From positions 1 through 64,000 of the forward strand of contig NZ_JACHIN010000019.1 in NCBI RefSeq assembly GCF_014203235.1: a stretch of DNA of 64,000 bases, in the 5' to 3' direction. Made by a program: the position numbers and the translations under genes. Under the pieces are notes generated by a model. It saw only the letters and a list, made by a program, of their open reading frames with translations, did not search any database and was not told where the DNA came from. Source of the DNA: Nonomuraea endophytica (GTDB lineage Bacteria; Actinomycetota; Actinomycetes; Streptosporangiales; Streptosporangiaceae). Positions 7,673 through 18,248 of this stretch are shown here, piece by piece. Positions within the stretch are counted from its first letter, which is position 1. Each line of letters begins with the position of its first letter.

Positions 7673-9711
7673 ACAGGATGAGAACCCGGCTGGTCGTGCT
7701 GAACGTGCTGGTCGTCACGCTGATCGCGGTGCTGGCCGTGCGCCTGTGGCAGGTCCAGGTGGTACGCGGGATCGAGTACGTCTCGGCGGCGGCCGAGACC
7801 AGGACACGCGGCGTGGTGGTGCCGTCGGTGCGGGGGCAGATCCTGGACGCCGCCGGGCAGCCGCTGGTGCGCAACCGCACCGCGCTGGTCGTCTCCGTGG
7901 ACCGGACCTCGCTCACCCGCATGCCGCGGGGCGGGCAGGAGGTGCTGGAGAAGCTGGCCGACGTGCTGGGCAGGCCGGTCAAGCTGCTGGAGAAGCGGAT
8001 CCGGTCGTGCGGTCCCGGGGTGACCAGGCCGTGCTGGCCGGGCTCGCCGTACCAGCCGATTCCGATCGACGAGACGGTCACCACGCGTGAGGCGCTGCAG
8101 ATTCTGGAGCGGCAGGAGGAGTTTCCCGGGGTGACCGCCGAGGTGCAGGCGGTCAGGGAGTATCCGCACGGCAGGGGGGCGGCGCAGCTCGTCGGGTATC
8201 TGCAGCCGGTCACGCAGGAGGAGCTGGAGAAGCGCGACGGGCTCAAGGCGGCCTTCTCGGGCGTCGATCTGGTGGGGCGGGACGGGCTGGAGTCCGTCTA
8301 CGACGAGGCGCTGCGGGGCAAGCCGGGGCTGCGGCGGGTTCAGGTCGACAGGCTCGGCAAGGTCATCGGGGTGGAGCAGCAGGTGGCGCCGGTCTCCGGG
8401 GACACGTTGATCACCAGCATCGACGGGCGCGTGCAGGCCATCGTGGAGAAGGCTCTCGACGGGGCGATGAAGCGGGCGCCGAAGGCGGACGGCGCGGCCG
8501 GGGTGGTGCTCGACGCGCGTACCGGGCGGGTGGTGGCGCTGGCCAGCGCGCCCGGCTACAACCCGGCGATCTGGACCGGCGGGATCTCCGAGAAGGAGTA
8601 CCAGGACCTGCTGTCGGACAAGGCGGGGCGGCCGCTGGTATCGCGGGCGATCAAGGGGACGTTCGCGCCCGGCTCGACGTTCAAGGTCTCCTCGGTGGCG
8701 GCGATGCTGCGCTCCGGCTACCCGCTGAACGGGACCTATGGCTGCCCGGGGTCGTTCATGGTGGGCGACCGGCCGTTCAACAACTTCCGCGGCATCGGGC
8801 TGGGCACGCTGAGCCTGCACACCGCGCTGGTCAAGTCCTGCGACACGATCTTCTACAAGTCCTCCTACGAGCAGTGGCTCAGGGACGGCGGGCTGCACCC
8901 GAAGAAGCCGCCACGCCAGCCCTTCGAGAACACCGCCAGGGCCTTCGGCTTCGGCAGGCCCACCGGGATCGACCTGCCGGGCGAGTCGGCCGGGCGCATC
9001 CCCGACCGCGACTGGAAGAAGGACCTCTGGGGCCAGACCAGCGCCGACAACTGCAAGCGCTCGCGCACCGGCTACCCTGAGGTGAAGAGCGCCTCACGGG
9101 CCGCCTTCCTCAAGCGCCTGGCCTACGAGAACTGCGTCGAGGGCTACCTGCTGCGTCCCGGCGACGCCGCCAACTTCTCCATCGGGCAGGGCGACGTGCT
9201 GGTCACGCCGCTGCAGCTCGCCGCCGCCTACGCCGCGCTGGTCAGCGACGGCAAGCTGCGCAGTCCGCGGGTGGCCTGGGCGAGGGTACGGCCGGACGGC
9301 ACGCTGGTCCAGCGCATCGACCCGCCGGTCACCGGCAAGCTGCCGATCAGCGAGAAGGAGCGCGCCTACATCAAGAACGCGCTCAGCCAGGTCGCCTCCG
9401 ACGGCACCGCGGCCGGGGCCTTCAGCGGGTTCCCCATGGACCAGGTACGCATCGGCGGCAAGACCGGCACCGCGGAGGTGTGGGGCAAGGAGGACACCTC
9501 CTGGTTCGCCTCGTTCGCGCCCACGGAGAAGCCCCGGTTCGTGGTGGTCGCCATGGTCTCGCAGGGCGGGATGGGCGGGTCCACGGCGGCGCCGGCCGTA
9601 CGGGAGATCTATGAGGGCATTTACGGGATCAAACAGCCGGCCGCGCTGCCGGACGGGAAACCCGTCTCCAAGCTGCCGATGATCGCGCGGGACGGGACGG
9701 TCACCCGATGA
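7669..9711 (+). CDS. mrdA: Penicillin-binding protein 2, elongation transpeptidase
   Basis: Class B PBP that cross-links peptidoglycan with RodA. 680 residues: an N-terminal membrane anchor (residues ~5-25), a PBP dimerisation domain (RTRGVVVPSVRGQILDAAG), then the transpeptidase domain. The catalytic serine lies in GSTFKVSS near residue 338. SCD is in the position of the usual SxN motif, and KTGT (GGKTGTAEVWG) is near residue 596. Lys/Arg-rich insertions occur between ~405 and 470. Start overlaps mreD and the end overlaps rodA. Confidence 0.95.
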   Translation: MNRMRTRLVVLNVLVVTLIAVLAVRLWQVQVVRGIEYVSAAAETRTRGVVVPSVRGQILDAAGQPLVRNRTALVVSVDRTSLTRMPRGGQEVLEKLADVLGRPVKLLEKRIRSCGPGVTRPCWPGSPYQPIPIDETVTTREALQILERQEEFPGVTAEVQAVREYPHGRGAAQLVGYLQPVTQEELEKRDGLKAAFSGVDLVGRDGLESVYDEALRGKPGLRRVQVDRLGKVIGVEQQVAPVSGDTLITSIDGRVQAIVEKALDGAMKRAPKADGAAGVVLDARTGRVVALASAPGYNPAIWTGGISEKEYQDLLSDKAGRPLVSRAIKGTFAPGSTFKVSSVAAMLRSGYPLNGTYGCPGSFMVGDRPFNNFRGIGLGTLSLHTALVKSCDTIFYKSSYEQWLRDGGLHPKKPPRQPFENTARAFGFGRPTGIDLPGESAGRIPDRDWKKDLWGQTSADNCKRSRTGYPEVKSASRAAFLKRLAYENCVEGYLLRPGDAANFSIGQGDVLVTPLQLAAAYAALVSDGKLRSPRVAWARVRPDGTLVQRIDPPVTGKLPISEKERAYIKNALSQVASDGTAAGAFSGFPMDQVRIGGKTGTAEVWGKEDTSWFASFAPTEKPRFVVVAMVSQGGMGGSTAAPAVREIYEGIYGIKQPAALPDGKPVSKLPMIARDGTVTR

Positions 9712-10874
9712 CGGACCGCACGCTGCTGGCCAGGCGGCGCTCGTTCACCACCCGCGCCGTGGGCGCGCAGTCGACCGTGTGGCGGCTCGACGGCGTGCTG
9801 CTGGTCTCGGTCGCGGCGTTGTGCGTGATCGGCACGCTGCTGGTGTGGTCGTCCACGCGCACGTGGGCGCCGGGCTCGACCGGGCTGGTCAAGAAGCACG
9901 TGCTGAACCTGGCCATCGGCGCCGCGCTGTGCGGGGCGGTGGCGATGATCGACCACCGGCTGCTGCGCGCGTACGCGCCGGTCGTTTACCTGGTGACGCT
10001 CGTCGGGCTGGCCCTGGTGGTCACGCCGCTCGGCACCACGGTCAACGGGTCGCACTCGTGGATCATGCTGGGCGGCGGGTTCGCGGTGCAGCCGTCGGAG
10101 TTCGCCAAGCTCGGGCTGGTGCTGATGTTGTCGATGCTGCTGGCCCAGCCGGCCGAGGGCACCGATCGGCCGCGGGCGCTGGACATGGTGTTCGTGCTGG
10201 TCATGGCGGCGATCTCGATGGGTCTTGTGATGCTCCAGCCGGACCTCGGCACCACGCTGGTGCTGGCGGTGATCACCGTGGGCGGGCTGGTGATCGCCGG
10301 GGTGCGCAAGCGGTGGATGATCCTGCTCGTGCTGACCTCGCTGGCGGGCGCGGTGGCGGTGTGGGCGCTGGATCTGCTGGAGCCGTACCAGGTGGCGCGG
10401 TTCACCGCCTTTCTCGACCCGAGCGTGGACCCGCGCGGCGTCGGCTACAACTCCACGCAGGCGCTGATCGCGATCGGCTCCGGCCAGTTGTACGGCAAGG
10501 GGCTGCTGGACGGCGGGCAGACGACCGGGCGCTTCGTGCCCGAGCAGCACACCGACTTCATCTTCACCGTGGCCGGCGAGGAGTTCGGCTTCCTCGGCTC
10601 GGTGACCGTGGTGGCGCTGCTCGGCGTGGTGCTGATCCGCGGGCTGAAGATCGCCCGGCAGTGCGAGGACCGTTTCGGGACGCTGGTCGCCGGCACGATC
10701 GTGTGCTGGCTGGCCTTCCAGACCTTCGTCAACATCGGGATGACCGTCGGCATCATGCCCATCACCGGGCTCCCGCTGCCCTTCGTCTCCTACGGCGGCA
10801 CCGCGACGTTCGCAAATCTCATCGCAATTGGGCTGCTACAGGCGATAAGGATCAGGGAACAGGCGTTTAATTAG
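9708..10874 (+). CDS. rodA: SEDS peptidoglycan glycosyltransferase RodA
   Basis: Polytopic SEDS glycosyltransferase that polymerises lipid II with PBP2. 388 residues and about ten membrane helices. Family signatures are the QPSEFAKLGLVLMLS motif, the LLQPDLGTTLVL motif and the C-terminal GLPLPFVSYGG motif. ATG overlaps the PBP2 stop. It is the last gene of the elongation operon. Confidence 0.96.
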   Translation: MTDRTLLARRRSFTTRAVGAQSTVWRLDGVLLVSVAALCVIGTLLVWSSTRTWAPGSTGLVKKHVLNLAIGAALCGAVAMIDHRLLRAYAPVVYLVTLVGLALVVTPLGTTVNGSHSWIMLGGGFAVQPSEFAKLGLVLMLSMLLAQPAEGTDRPRALDMVFVLVMAAISMGLVMLQPDLGTTLVLAVITVGGLVIAGVRKRWMILLVLTSLAGAVAVWALDLLEPYQVARFTAFLDPSVDPRGVGYNSTQALIAIGSGQLYGKGLLDGGQTTGRFVPEQHTDFIFTVAGEEFGFLGSVTVVALLGVVLIRGLKIARQCEDRFGTLVAGTIVCWLAFQTFVNIGMTVGIMPITGLPLPFVSYGGTATFANLIAIGLLQAIRIREQAFN

Positions 10875-10878
10875 AAGT

Positions 10879-11058
10879 ATGTTCGTGGCCTACTGCGACG
10901 AGTGCGAGGACCGCTTCCTGCTCCCCGCCAGCCACGTCGTCGCCGTGCACAATCTCGCCAGCGGCGTCATCGCTGTCGAGCTGACCTGTTACGAGAACCA
11001 CCGGGTCCTCGTCATGAGCGGGAACGACATCGACATCCAGGGACCTGCCACCGTCTGA
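10879..11058 (+). CDS. 59-residue Cys/His protein, possible zinc ribbon
   Basis: ATG at 10879, five bases after the rodA stop, encodes 59 residues. The N-terminus is MFVAYCDECEDRFLLP with a CxxC pair; a later CYENH contributes one Cys and one His, so a CxxC...CxxxH zinc site is possible. The C-terminus is a short polar strand ending GPATV. I do not recognise a named family. Its place between rodA and the radical SAM gene, 20 bases before the latter, suggests cotranscription with one of them. Confidence 0.6.
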   Translation: MFVAYCDECEDRFLLPASHVVAVHNLASGVIAVELTCYENHRVLVMSGNDIDIQGPATV

Positions 11059-11078
11059 GCGCGGATAGGCTTGGACCC

Positions 11079-12989
<1,911 letters not shown>

Positions 12990-13042
12990 ACGCGACACGC
13001 GCGGGCGACCGGACGGGCCACGGATTTGGTCAAGGTTTCGCC

Positions 13043-13136
13043 GTGACGGCGGGCTGCATGTCCGACGTGGGAAGCGATCCCCATGATCGGCGCCCGCGCA
13101 CGTCGGCGGGTGGCGTGGGGATGGCTTCGCCGTAAC
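13043..13136 (-). repeat. Intergenic element copy D (GTTACGGC family)
   Basis: A 94-bp copy in reverse orientation. On the + strand it begins GTGACGGC and ends GCCGTAAC, giving near-perfect inverted ends. An inner arm AGCGATCCCCA can pair with TGGGGATGGCT, so the transcript could fold into a long hairpin. It fills most of the 12,990-13,237 gap between the two radical-SAM-system genes. Confidence 0.8.
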
Positions 13137-13237
13137 TCTGGACGAAAGCCATAACGGAGAGCTACCAACATCGGCGCGCATAGAGAACAGCGCGTACAGT
13201 CTCCGCGCGCGGCGGCTTATCCTGTGAGGAGGAAACT

Positions 13238-14065
13238 CTGACACGGGAAGGACGCAACGCTCTGAAACCTGTTCCCGACGGGCCACCGCCCGCGCCCACG
13301 GTGCAGCGGCTTCGCGTCCGCTACGCCAAGCGCGGCCGCCTGCGCTTCACCAGCCACCGCGACATCTCGCGGGCCGTCGAGAGGGCGGTTCGCCGTGCCG
13401 GCATTCCGGTTGCCTTCAGCGCGGGCTTCTCGCCCCACCCCAAGATCTCCTACGCGGGCGCGGCGCCGACCGGCGTCGCCAGCGAGGCCGAATACCTTGA
13501 GATCGGTGTCACGGAGCCGTGCGATCCCGGACGGATCCGCGCCGACCTGGACGCTTCGCTGCCACCCGGTCTCGACGTGCTCGAAGTGGTCGAAGCACGC
13601 TCCGGTGGCCTGGCCGATCGCCTGGAGGTCTCGACGTGGGAGCTGCGGTTGCCCGGCGCGGATCGCGAGCTGGCCGGCGTGGCGGTGGAGAAGTTCCTCG
13701 CCGCCGGCACCGTCGAGGTGGAGCGCCTCACGAAGAAGGGCCCCCGCCGTTTCGACGCGCGGGAGGCGGTGCTGATGCTTGAGATCTCCGAGGGAACGGA
13801 GAGAACCGCAGCTCAGGTGCCCGGACAGTCGTGTGTCATACTGCGCATGGTTGTTCGGCACATGACTCCTGCCGTTCGACCCGACGACGTGCTCACAGGA
13901 TTGCGCCTTGTGGCCGACTTCGCGCCGCCGGTTCCCCCCGAGGTAACCAGGCTGGCGCAGGGGCCGCTGGACGCGTCCGGTGGGCCTGCCGACCCGTTCG
14001 ACCTTGACCGCGACATCACGCGCGGCGGCGAAGCGGGACCGGCGGGCGAGCACGCCGCCGGATAG
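13238..14065 (+). CDS. TIGR03936/DUF2344 radical-SAM-linked protein
   Basis: Partner of the upstream TIGR03960 radical SAM protein; in some bacteria the two are fused. The core begins VQRLRVRYAKRGRLRFTSHRD and continues with FSAGFSPHPKISYAG, both family hallmarks. A GTG at 13301 would give 254 residues but has no ribosome site. The frame stays open upstream to a CTG at 13238 with AGGAGG five bases before it, adding TREGRNALKPVPDGPPPAP. From memory, Streptomyces homologues carry a similar DGPPP leader, so I prefer the CTG start. The C-terminal ~60 residues are proline-rich and variable. Confidence 0.88.
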   Translation: MTREGRNALKPVPDGPPPAPTVQRLRVRYAKRGRLRFTSHRDISRAVERAVRRAGIPVAFSAGFSPHPKISYAGAAPTGVASEAEYLEIGVTEPCDPGRIRADLDASLPPGLDVLEVVEARSGGLADRLEVSTWELRLPGADRELAGVAVEKFLAAGTVEVERLTKKGPRRFDAREAVLMLEISEGTERTAAQVPGQSCVILRMVVRHMTPAVRPDDVLTGLRLVADFAPPVPPEVTRLAQGPLDASGGPADPFDLDRDITRGGEAGPAGEHAAG

Positions 14066-14206
14066 GAACCGCCTGGCGGCCCGCCAGGCGTATCCGCTGA
14101 CAGGACTTGGCGCCAACACCCCATACGGGGCGGGGGCGGACAACGAGACACGAGGGCTCCTGCGCGGCGCGGCGACGCGCCCGGGAGCTGACGGGAGAGC
14201 GCCCGC

Positions 14207-16978
14207 ATGCTCGAGAACGAGCCCAACGGCGGGGCCAACGGCCCCGACGGGGAGACAACTGAAGATCAGCCCACAACCAAGCCGCGCCGGGCAGCCCGGC
14301 CGGCCGGGCCGCCTCCGGAGCTGCCGGAGGAGGCCGCGCCATCCGTGCTGACGGTGCCCGCCGGCCAGGTGACCAGCCCGGCCGAGGAGGCCGTGGCCGA
14401 GGCCGTCGAGCAGCCCAAGAGGGCTGCCAGGAGCCGGTCCACGGCGACGACGACGCGCCGCCGTACCAAGAAGGCCGAGGAAGAAGGCGAGGAGCCGGCC
14501 GCCGACGAGAAGCCCAAGCGGGTTTCGCGCCGGGCCGCCGGGCCGCCGCCCGAGGTCGAGGAGCTTCCGGCCGCTACGGCTGCCGCCCTCGGGAGCGCTC
14601 CCGCGGAAGAGGCGCCGGTCAAGCGGACGCGGCGCACCGCCAAGGCCAAGGCCGAGCCGGTCGAGGAGGAGGCCGCCGCACCGGTCAAGCGGACGCGGCG
14701 TACACGCAAGAAGGCCGAGGAGGAGCCGGAGAGCCCGGTCGAGACCGCGGTCGAGACGGTCGTGGCCGAGGTCGCGCCCGTCGCCGAGGTCGCGGCCGAG
14801 GTGCTGGACGAGCTGCCCGAGGTCGAGCCGCTCGACGACGAGCCCGCGGGCGAGGATCTCGACGAGGACCAGCCCAACCTGCTGGCCGACCCGTTCGGGC
14901 TGACCGCGCGGCGCATGGAGCAGGGCGGCGCGTCCTTCGAGCGGCCGGCGGCGATCTTCGCCCCGCTGTTCCAGGCGCCCGACCCGACACAGGCGCAGCC
15001 GGTGGCGCCCCGCCGTCCCGAGCCTGAGCCCGTCGTGGCCGAGGTGGTCGAGGAGCTCACCGACGCCGACACCGACGCGGAGCTCGACACCGACGGCGAT
15101 GCCGACAACGAGGACGAGAGCGGCGGCCGTCGCCGTCGCCGCCGCCGTGGCGGCCGCGGACGGGGCAAGTCCCGTGAGCGCGACGACTCCGACGACTCCG
15201 ACGACGAGCAGGACGACGACGAGGAGCAGGGCGAGGACGACTCCCAGGACGAGGAGACCTCCAGCTCGCGCCGCCGCCGCAGGCGCCGTCGCCGCGGCTC
15301 CGACGAGACGCCCGAGCCGGCCAGCGACGACCCGCCGAACACTGTGGTGCGCATCCGCGCGCCGCGCTCCGGCCGGGCCGCCGCGCTCGACACCTCCAGC
15401 GACGGCGTGCAGAGCGTGCGCGGCTCCACCCGCCTTGAGGCCAAGAAGCAGCGCCGCCGCGAGGGCCGCGAGCTCGGCCGCCGGCGTCCGCCGATCATCA
15501 CCGAGTCCGAGTTCCTCGCCAGGCGCGAGTCCGTCGACCGGATGATGGTGGTGCGCCGCCAGGGCGACCGCACCCAGATCGCCGTGCTCGAGGACGGCAT
15601 CCTGGTCGAGCACTACGTCAACCGCGAGGCCAGCCAGTCCTACGTCGGCAACGTCTACCTGGGCAAGGTCCAGAACGTGCTGCCGTCGATGGAGGCCGCC
15701 TTCGTCGACATCGGCAAGGGCCGCAACGCCGTCCTCTACGCCGGCGAGGTCAACTTCGACACCGCCGGGCTGGAGGGCCAGCCCAAGCGCATCGAGGCGG
15801 CGCTGAAGTCCGGCCAGTCGGTGCTGGTGCAGGTCACCAAGGACCCGATCGGCCACAAGGGCGCCCGGCTGACGTCGCAGATCAGCCTTCCCGGTCGTTA
15901 CCTCGTGTACGTCCCGGACGGTTCGATGACCGGCATCAGCCGCAAGCTGCCCGACAAGGAGCGCACGCGGCTCAAGAGCATCCTCAAGAAGGTCATGCCG
16001 GAGAACGCCGGCGTCATCGTGCGCACGGCCGCCGAGGGCGCCTCCGAGGACGAGCTCGCCCGCGACGTGTCCCGGCTGTCGGCGCAGTGGGAGGCCATCC
16101 AGAAGAAGGCCAAGTCCGCGAGCCCGCCGGAGCTGCTGTCGGCCGAGCCCGACCTGACGATCCGCGTCGTGCGCGACGTCTTCAACGAGGACTTCACCTC
16201 GCTCGTGGTCCAGGGCGAGGAGGCGTGGGAGACGGTCGACGAGTACGTCAAGTACGTCGCCCCGCACCTGGCCGACCGCCTGAACCGGTGGGAGGAGGAG
16301 ACGGACGTCTTCGAGTCCTACCGGATCGACGAGCAGCTGGGCAAGGCGCTGGAGCGCAAGGTGTGGCTGCCCAGCGGCGGCTCGCTGGTCATCGACCGCA
16401 CCGAGGCGATGACCGTCGTCGACGTCAACACCGGCAAGTTCACCGGCCAGGGCGGCAACCTGGAGGAGACGGTCACCAGGAACAACCTGGAGGCGGCCGA
16501 GGAGATCGTGCGCCAGCTGCGGCTGCGCGACATCGGCGGCATCATCGTGATCGACTTCATCGACATGGTCCTGGAGTCCAACCGCGACCTGGTGCTGCGC
16601 CGGCTGCTGGAGTGCCTGGCCCGCGACCGCACCAAGCACCAGGTGGCCGAGGTCACCTCGCTGGGCCTGGTGCAGATGACGCGTAAGCGGGTCGGCCAGG
16701 GGCTGCTGGAGGCGTTCTCGACGCCGTGCGACTGCTGCAACGGCCGCGGCCTGATCGTCTCCACGGAGCCGGTCGAGGCCAAGCCGGAGCCGCGGGGCAC
16801 GCAGGGCAAGATGGCGGTCGAGAAGGCCGTCGCCGACAAGGTCTCCGCGGCTTCCGGGGCCGGGAACCGTGATACTGTGACCGGTGCGCTTGACGACGTC
16901 CCATCCGAGGATGACCAGGCGAACCAGACTTCTGGCAGGGGGCGGCGACGCTCCCGCCGAGCCAAGTCGGCCGAGTAG
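14207..16978 (+). CDS. rne: RNase E/G family endoribonuclease
   Basis: Endonuclease for rRNA maturation and mRNA decay. 923 residues. Residues 1-~440 are a low-complexity extension alternating Lys/Arg-rich and Glu/Asp-rich blocks, including repeated PVKRTRRT and runs of arginines and aspartates, probably disordered and RNA- or partner-binding. The catalytic core follows: an S1-like domain (SYVGNVYLGKVQNVLPSMEAAFVDIG, from ~476), the metal-site aspartates in TVVDVNTG (~740) and VIDFIDM (~783), and the zinc-link CDCCNGRG (~841). In actinobacteria the core is typically C-terminal, as here. The next genes encode L21, L27 and Obg. Confidence 0.95.
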   Translation: MLENEPNGGANGPDGETTEDQPTTKPRRAARPAGPPPELPEEAAPSVLTVPAGQVTSPAEEAVAEAVEQPKRAARSRSTATTTRRRTKKAEEEGEEPAADEKPKRVSRRAAGPPPEVEELPAATAAALGSAPAEEAPVKRTRRTAKAKAEPVEEEAAAPVKRTRRTRKKAEEEPESPVETAVETVVAEVAPVAEVAAEVLDELPEVEPLDDEPAGEDLDEDQPNLLADPFGLTARRMEQGGASFERPAAIFAPLFQAPDPTQAQPVAPRRPEPEPVVAEVVEELTDADTDAELDTDGDADNEDESGGRRRRRRRGGRGRGKSRERDDSDDSDDEQDDDEEQGEDDSQDEETSSSRRRRRRRRRGSDETPEPASDDPPNTVVRIRAPRSGRAAALDTSSDGVQSVRGSTRLEAKKQRRREGRELGRRRPPIITESEFLARRESVDRMMVVRRQGDRTQIAVLEDGILVEHYVNREASQSYVGNVYLGKVQNVLPSMEAAFVDIGKGRNAVLYAGEVNFDTAGLEGQPKRIEAALKSGQSVLVQVTKDPIGHKGARLTSQISLPGRYLVYVPDGSMTGISRKLPDKERTRLKSILKKVMPENAGVIVRTAAEGASEDELARDVSRLSAQWEAIQKKAKSASPPELLSAEPDLTIRVVRDVFNEDFTSLVVQGEEAWETVDEYVKYVAPHLADRLNRWEEETDVFESYRIDEQLGKALERKVWLPSGGSLVIDRTEAMTVVDVNTGKFTGQGGNLEETVTRNNLEAAEEIVRQLRLRDIGGIIVIDFIDMVLESNRDLVLRRLLECLARDRTKHQVAEVTSLGLVQMTRKRVGQGLLEAFSTPCDCCNGRGLIVSTEPVEAKPEPRGTQGKMAVEKAVADKVSAASGAGNRDTVTGALDDVPSEDDQANQTSGRGRRRSRRAKSAE

Positions 16979-16981
16979 CCA

Positions 16982-17003
16982 GGCGCTCCCGCCAGGGAGC
17001 GCT
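16982..17003 (+). terminator. GC-rich hairpin after rne (weak terminator or attenuator)
   Basis: GGCGCTCCC pairs with GGGAGCGCT around a GCCA loop, directly after the rne stop, but no U-run follows. A TTGACA at 17010-17015 and a TTCGAC/TACCCT pair (17034-17039/17059-17064) lie downstream, so a separate rplU promoter in the 16,979-17,209 gap is possible but not certain. Confidence 0.5.
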
Positions 17004-17209
17004 CCTCGGTTGACAGTCCGTCGATCCGTCCGGTTCGACCAGGGCACCGCTCATCCGGTACCCTAGTCAATCGGTGCGTCCAGCGGCGCGCCCTGTTCGC
17101 GCGCCTCTCGGATCGTCGGTTTTCCCGACAGGTTCCGAGTGCTGGGCGCAGCATTCGGTGGTAACCGATGTGATCGGTGACCACAAGCAGACAGTAGAAG
17201 GGTTCCGCG

Positions 17210-17512
17210 GTGTACGCGATCGTTCGTTGCGGCGGCAGGCAGCAGAAGGTCTCCGTCGGTGACGTCCTCGAGGTGGACAAGGTCGCCGGCGAGGTCGGCT
17301 CTTCGGTTTCGCTGCCGACGGTGCTCGTCGTCAACGACGGCGATGTGACCACGGAGGCGGGCAAGTTCACGGTCAGCGCCGAGATTCTCGGCGAGACCAA
17401 GGGCCCCAAGATCCGCATCCTCAAGTACAAGAACAAGACCGGTTACAAGAAGCGCCAGGGTCACCGTCAGCGGTACACCCAGGTGAAGATCACCGGCATC
17501 AACCAGGCCTGA
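17210..17512 (+). CDS. rplU: 50S ribosomal protein L21
   Basis: 100 residues. It begins MYAIVRCGGRQQKVSVGD and ends with the RNA-binding KKRQGHRQRYTQVKI segment typical of L21. The GTG start at 17210 has GAAGGG about 8 bases upstream. It is followed 19 bases later by rpmA. Confidence 0.97.
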   Translation: MYAIVRCGGRQQKVSVGDVLEVDKVAGEVGSSVSLPTVLVVNDGDVTTEAGKFTVSAEILGETKGPKIRILKYKNKTGYKKRQGHRQRYTQVKITGINQA

Positions 17513-17531
17513 GTCACGGGAGTTTTGCGAG

Positions 17532-17789
17532 ATGGCACACAAGAAGGGCGCGTCGTCCACCCGGAACGGCCGTGACTCCAACGCACAGCGGCTCGGCGTC
17601 AAGCGGTTCGGCGGCCAGCTGGTCAACGCGGGCGAGATCATCGTCCGCCAGCGCGGCACCCACTTCCACCCTGGCGACAACGTCGGGCGTGGCGGCGATG
17701 ACACGCTGTTCGCGCTGGCCGCGGGGCACGTGCAGTTCGGGCGCAAGCGCGGGCGTCGTGCGGTGAGCATCGTTCCGGTCGCGGAGTAA
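17532..17789 (+). CDS. rpmA: 50S ribosomal protein L27
   Basis: 85 residues starting MAHKKGASSTRNGRDSNAQRLG, the conserved N-terminus that reaches the peptidyl-transferase centre, followed by IVRQRGTHFHPGDNVGRG. No N-terminal propeptide of the Firmicutes type is present. Confidence 0.98.
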   Translation: MAHKKGASSTRNGRDSNAQRLGVKRFGGQLVNAGEIIVRQRGTHFHPGDNVGRGGDDTLFALAAGHVQFGRKRGRRAVSIVPVAE

Positions 17790-17813
17790 ATCTACGCCGA
17801 CTGACGTTCCTAG

Positions 17814-17850
17814 AGGGGTGGGTCACTTTGACCCGCCCCTTTGGGCTTTT
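17814..17850 (+). terminator. Intrinsic terminator after rpmA
   Basis: A 12-bp stem (AGGGGTGGGTCA / TGACCCGCCCCT, one G-U pair) with a 3-base loop is followed by TTTGGGCTTTT. A further T-run lies at 17857-17864. Confidence 0.85.
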
Positions 17851-17892
17851 TCGGCCTCTTTTTTGTGCTTTTGGCTAGTTTTGTGCTTTTGG

Positions 17893-18121
17893 GTTACGGC
17901 AGGCCAGCCTCCCGCCACCCGCCGTCGTGGGCTCGCGCCGGTCGTGGGGATCGCTTCTCACGTCGGACGTGGTGCCCGCCGTAACGGCGGTGTGTTGGGC
18001 GGGGACCGTGGCTCGGCTTGACGCCGTACCTGCGGCGCCGGGTTCCGCCGCACGGCTTCTCGCCGCGCGGCGCCGGACAACCTGACTCGTGCCAGTCTCG
18101 CGGCGTGTGGCGGGGCAGGGT
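17893..18121 (+). repeat. Intergenic element copy B (GTTACGGC family, with extension)
   Basis: The 93-bp core (17893-17985) has perfect 8-bp inverted ends, GTTACGGC and GCCGTAAC. The extension (18004-18121) matches that of copy A. The gap 17,851-18,248 between rpmA and obg holds nothing else I can recognise. Confidence 0.82.
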
Positions 18122-18248
18122 CTTGGACCTCGTGGCGCTCGATGCCGCTGTGCCGTGGTCTTGGGGTGGCTGGGCGGGTGGGGCGTGGATTGAGCTGGGA
18201 AGATGGGTTTGTGTTCCGTTCGGGAGCACGTGGGAGTAAGGGGCGGTA

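Noticed and set aside
13217..17047. A 1276-codon open frame on the minus strand
   Set aside because: It is the antisense shadow of rne and the DUF2344 gene, produced by G/C-biased codons; the plus strand carries clear catalytic motifs.
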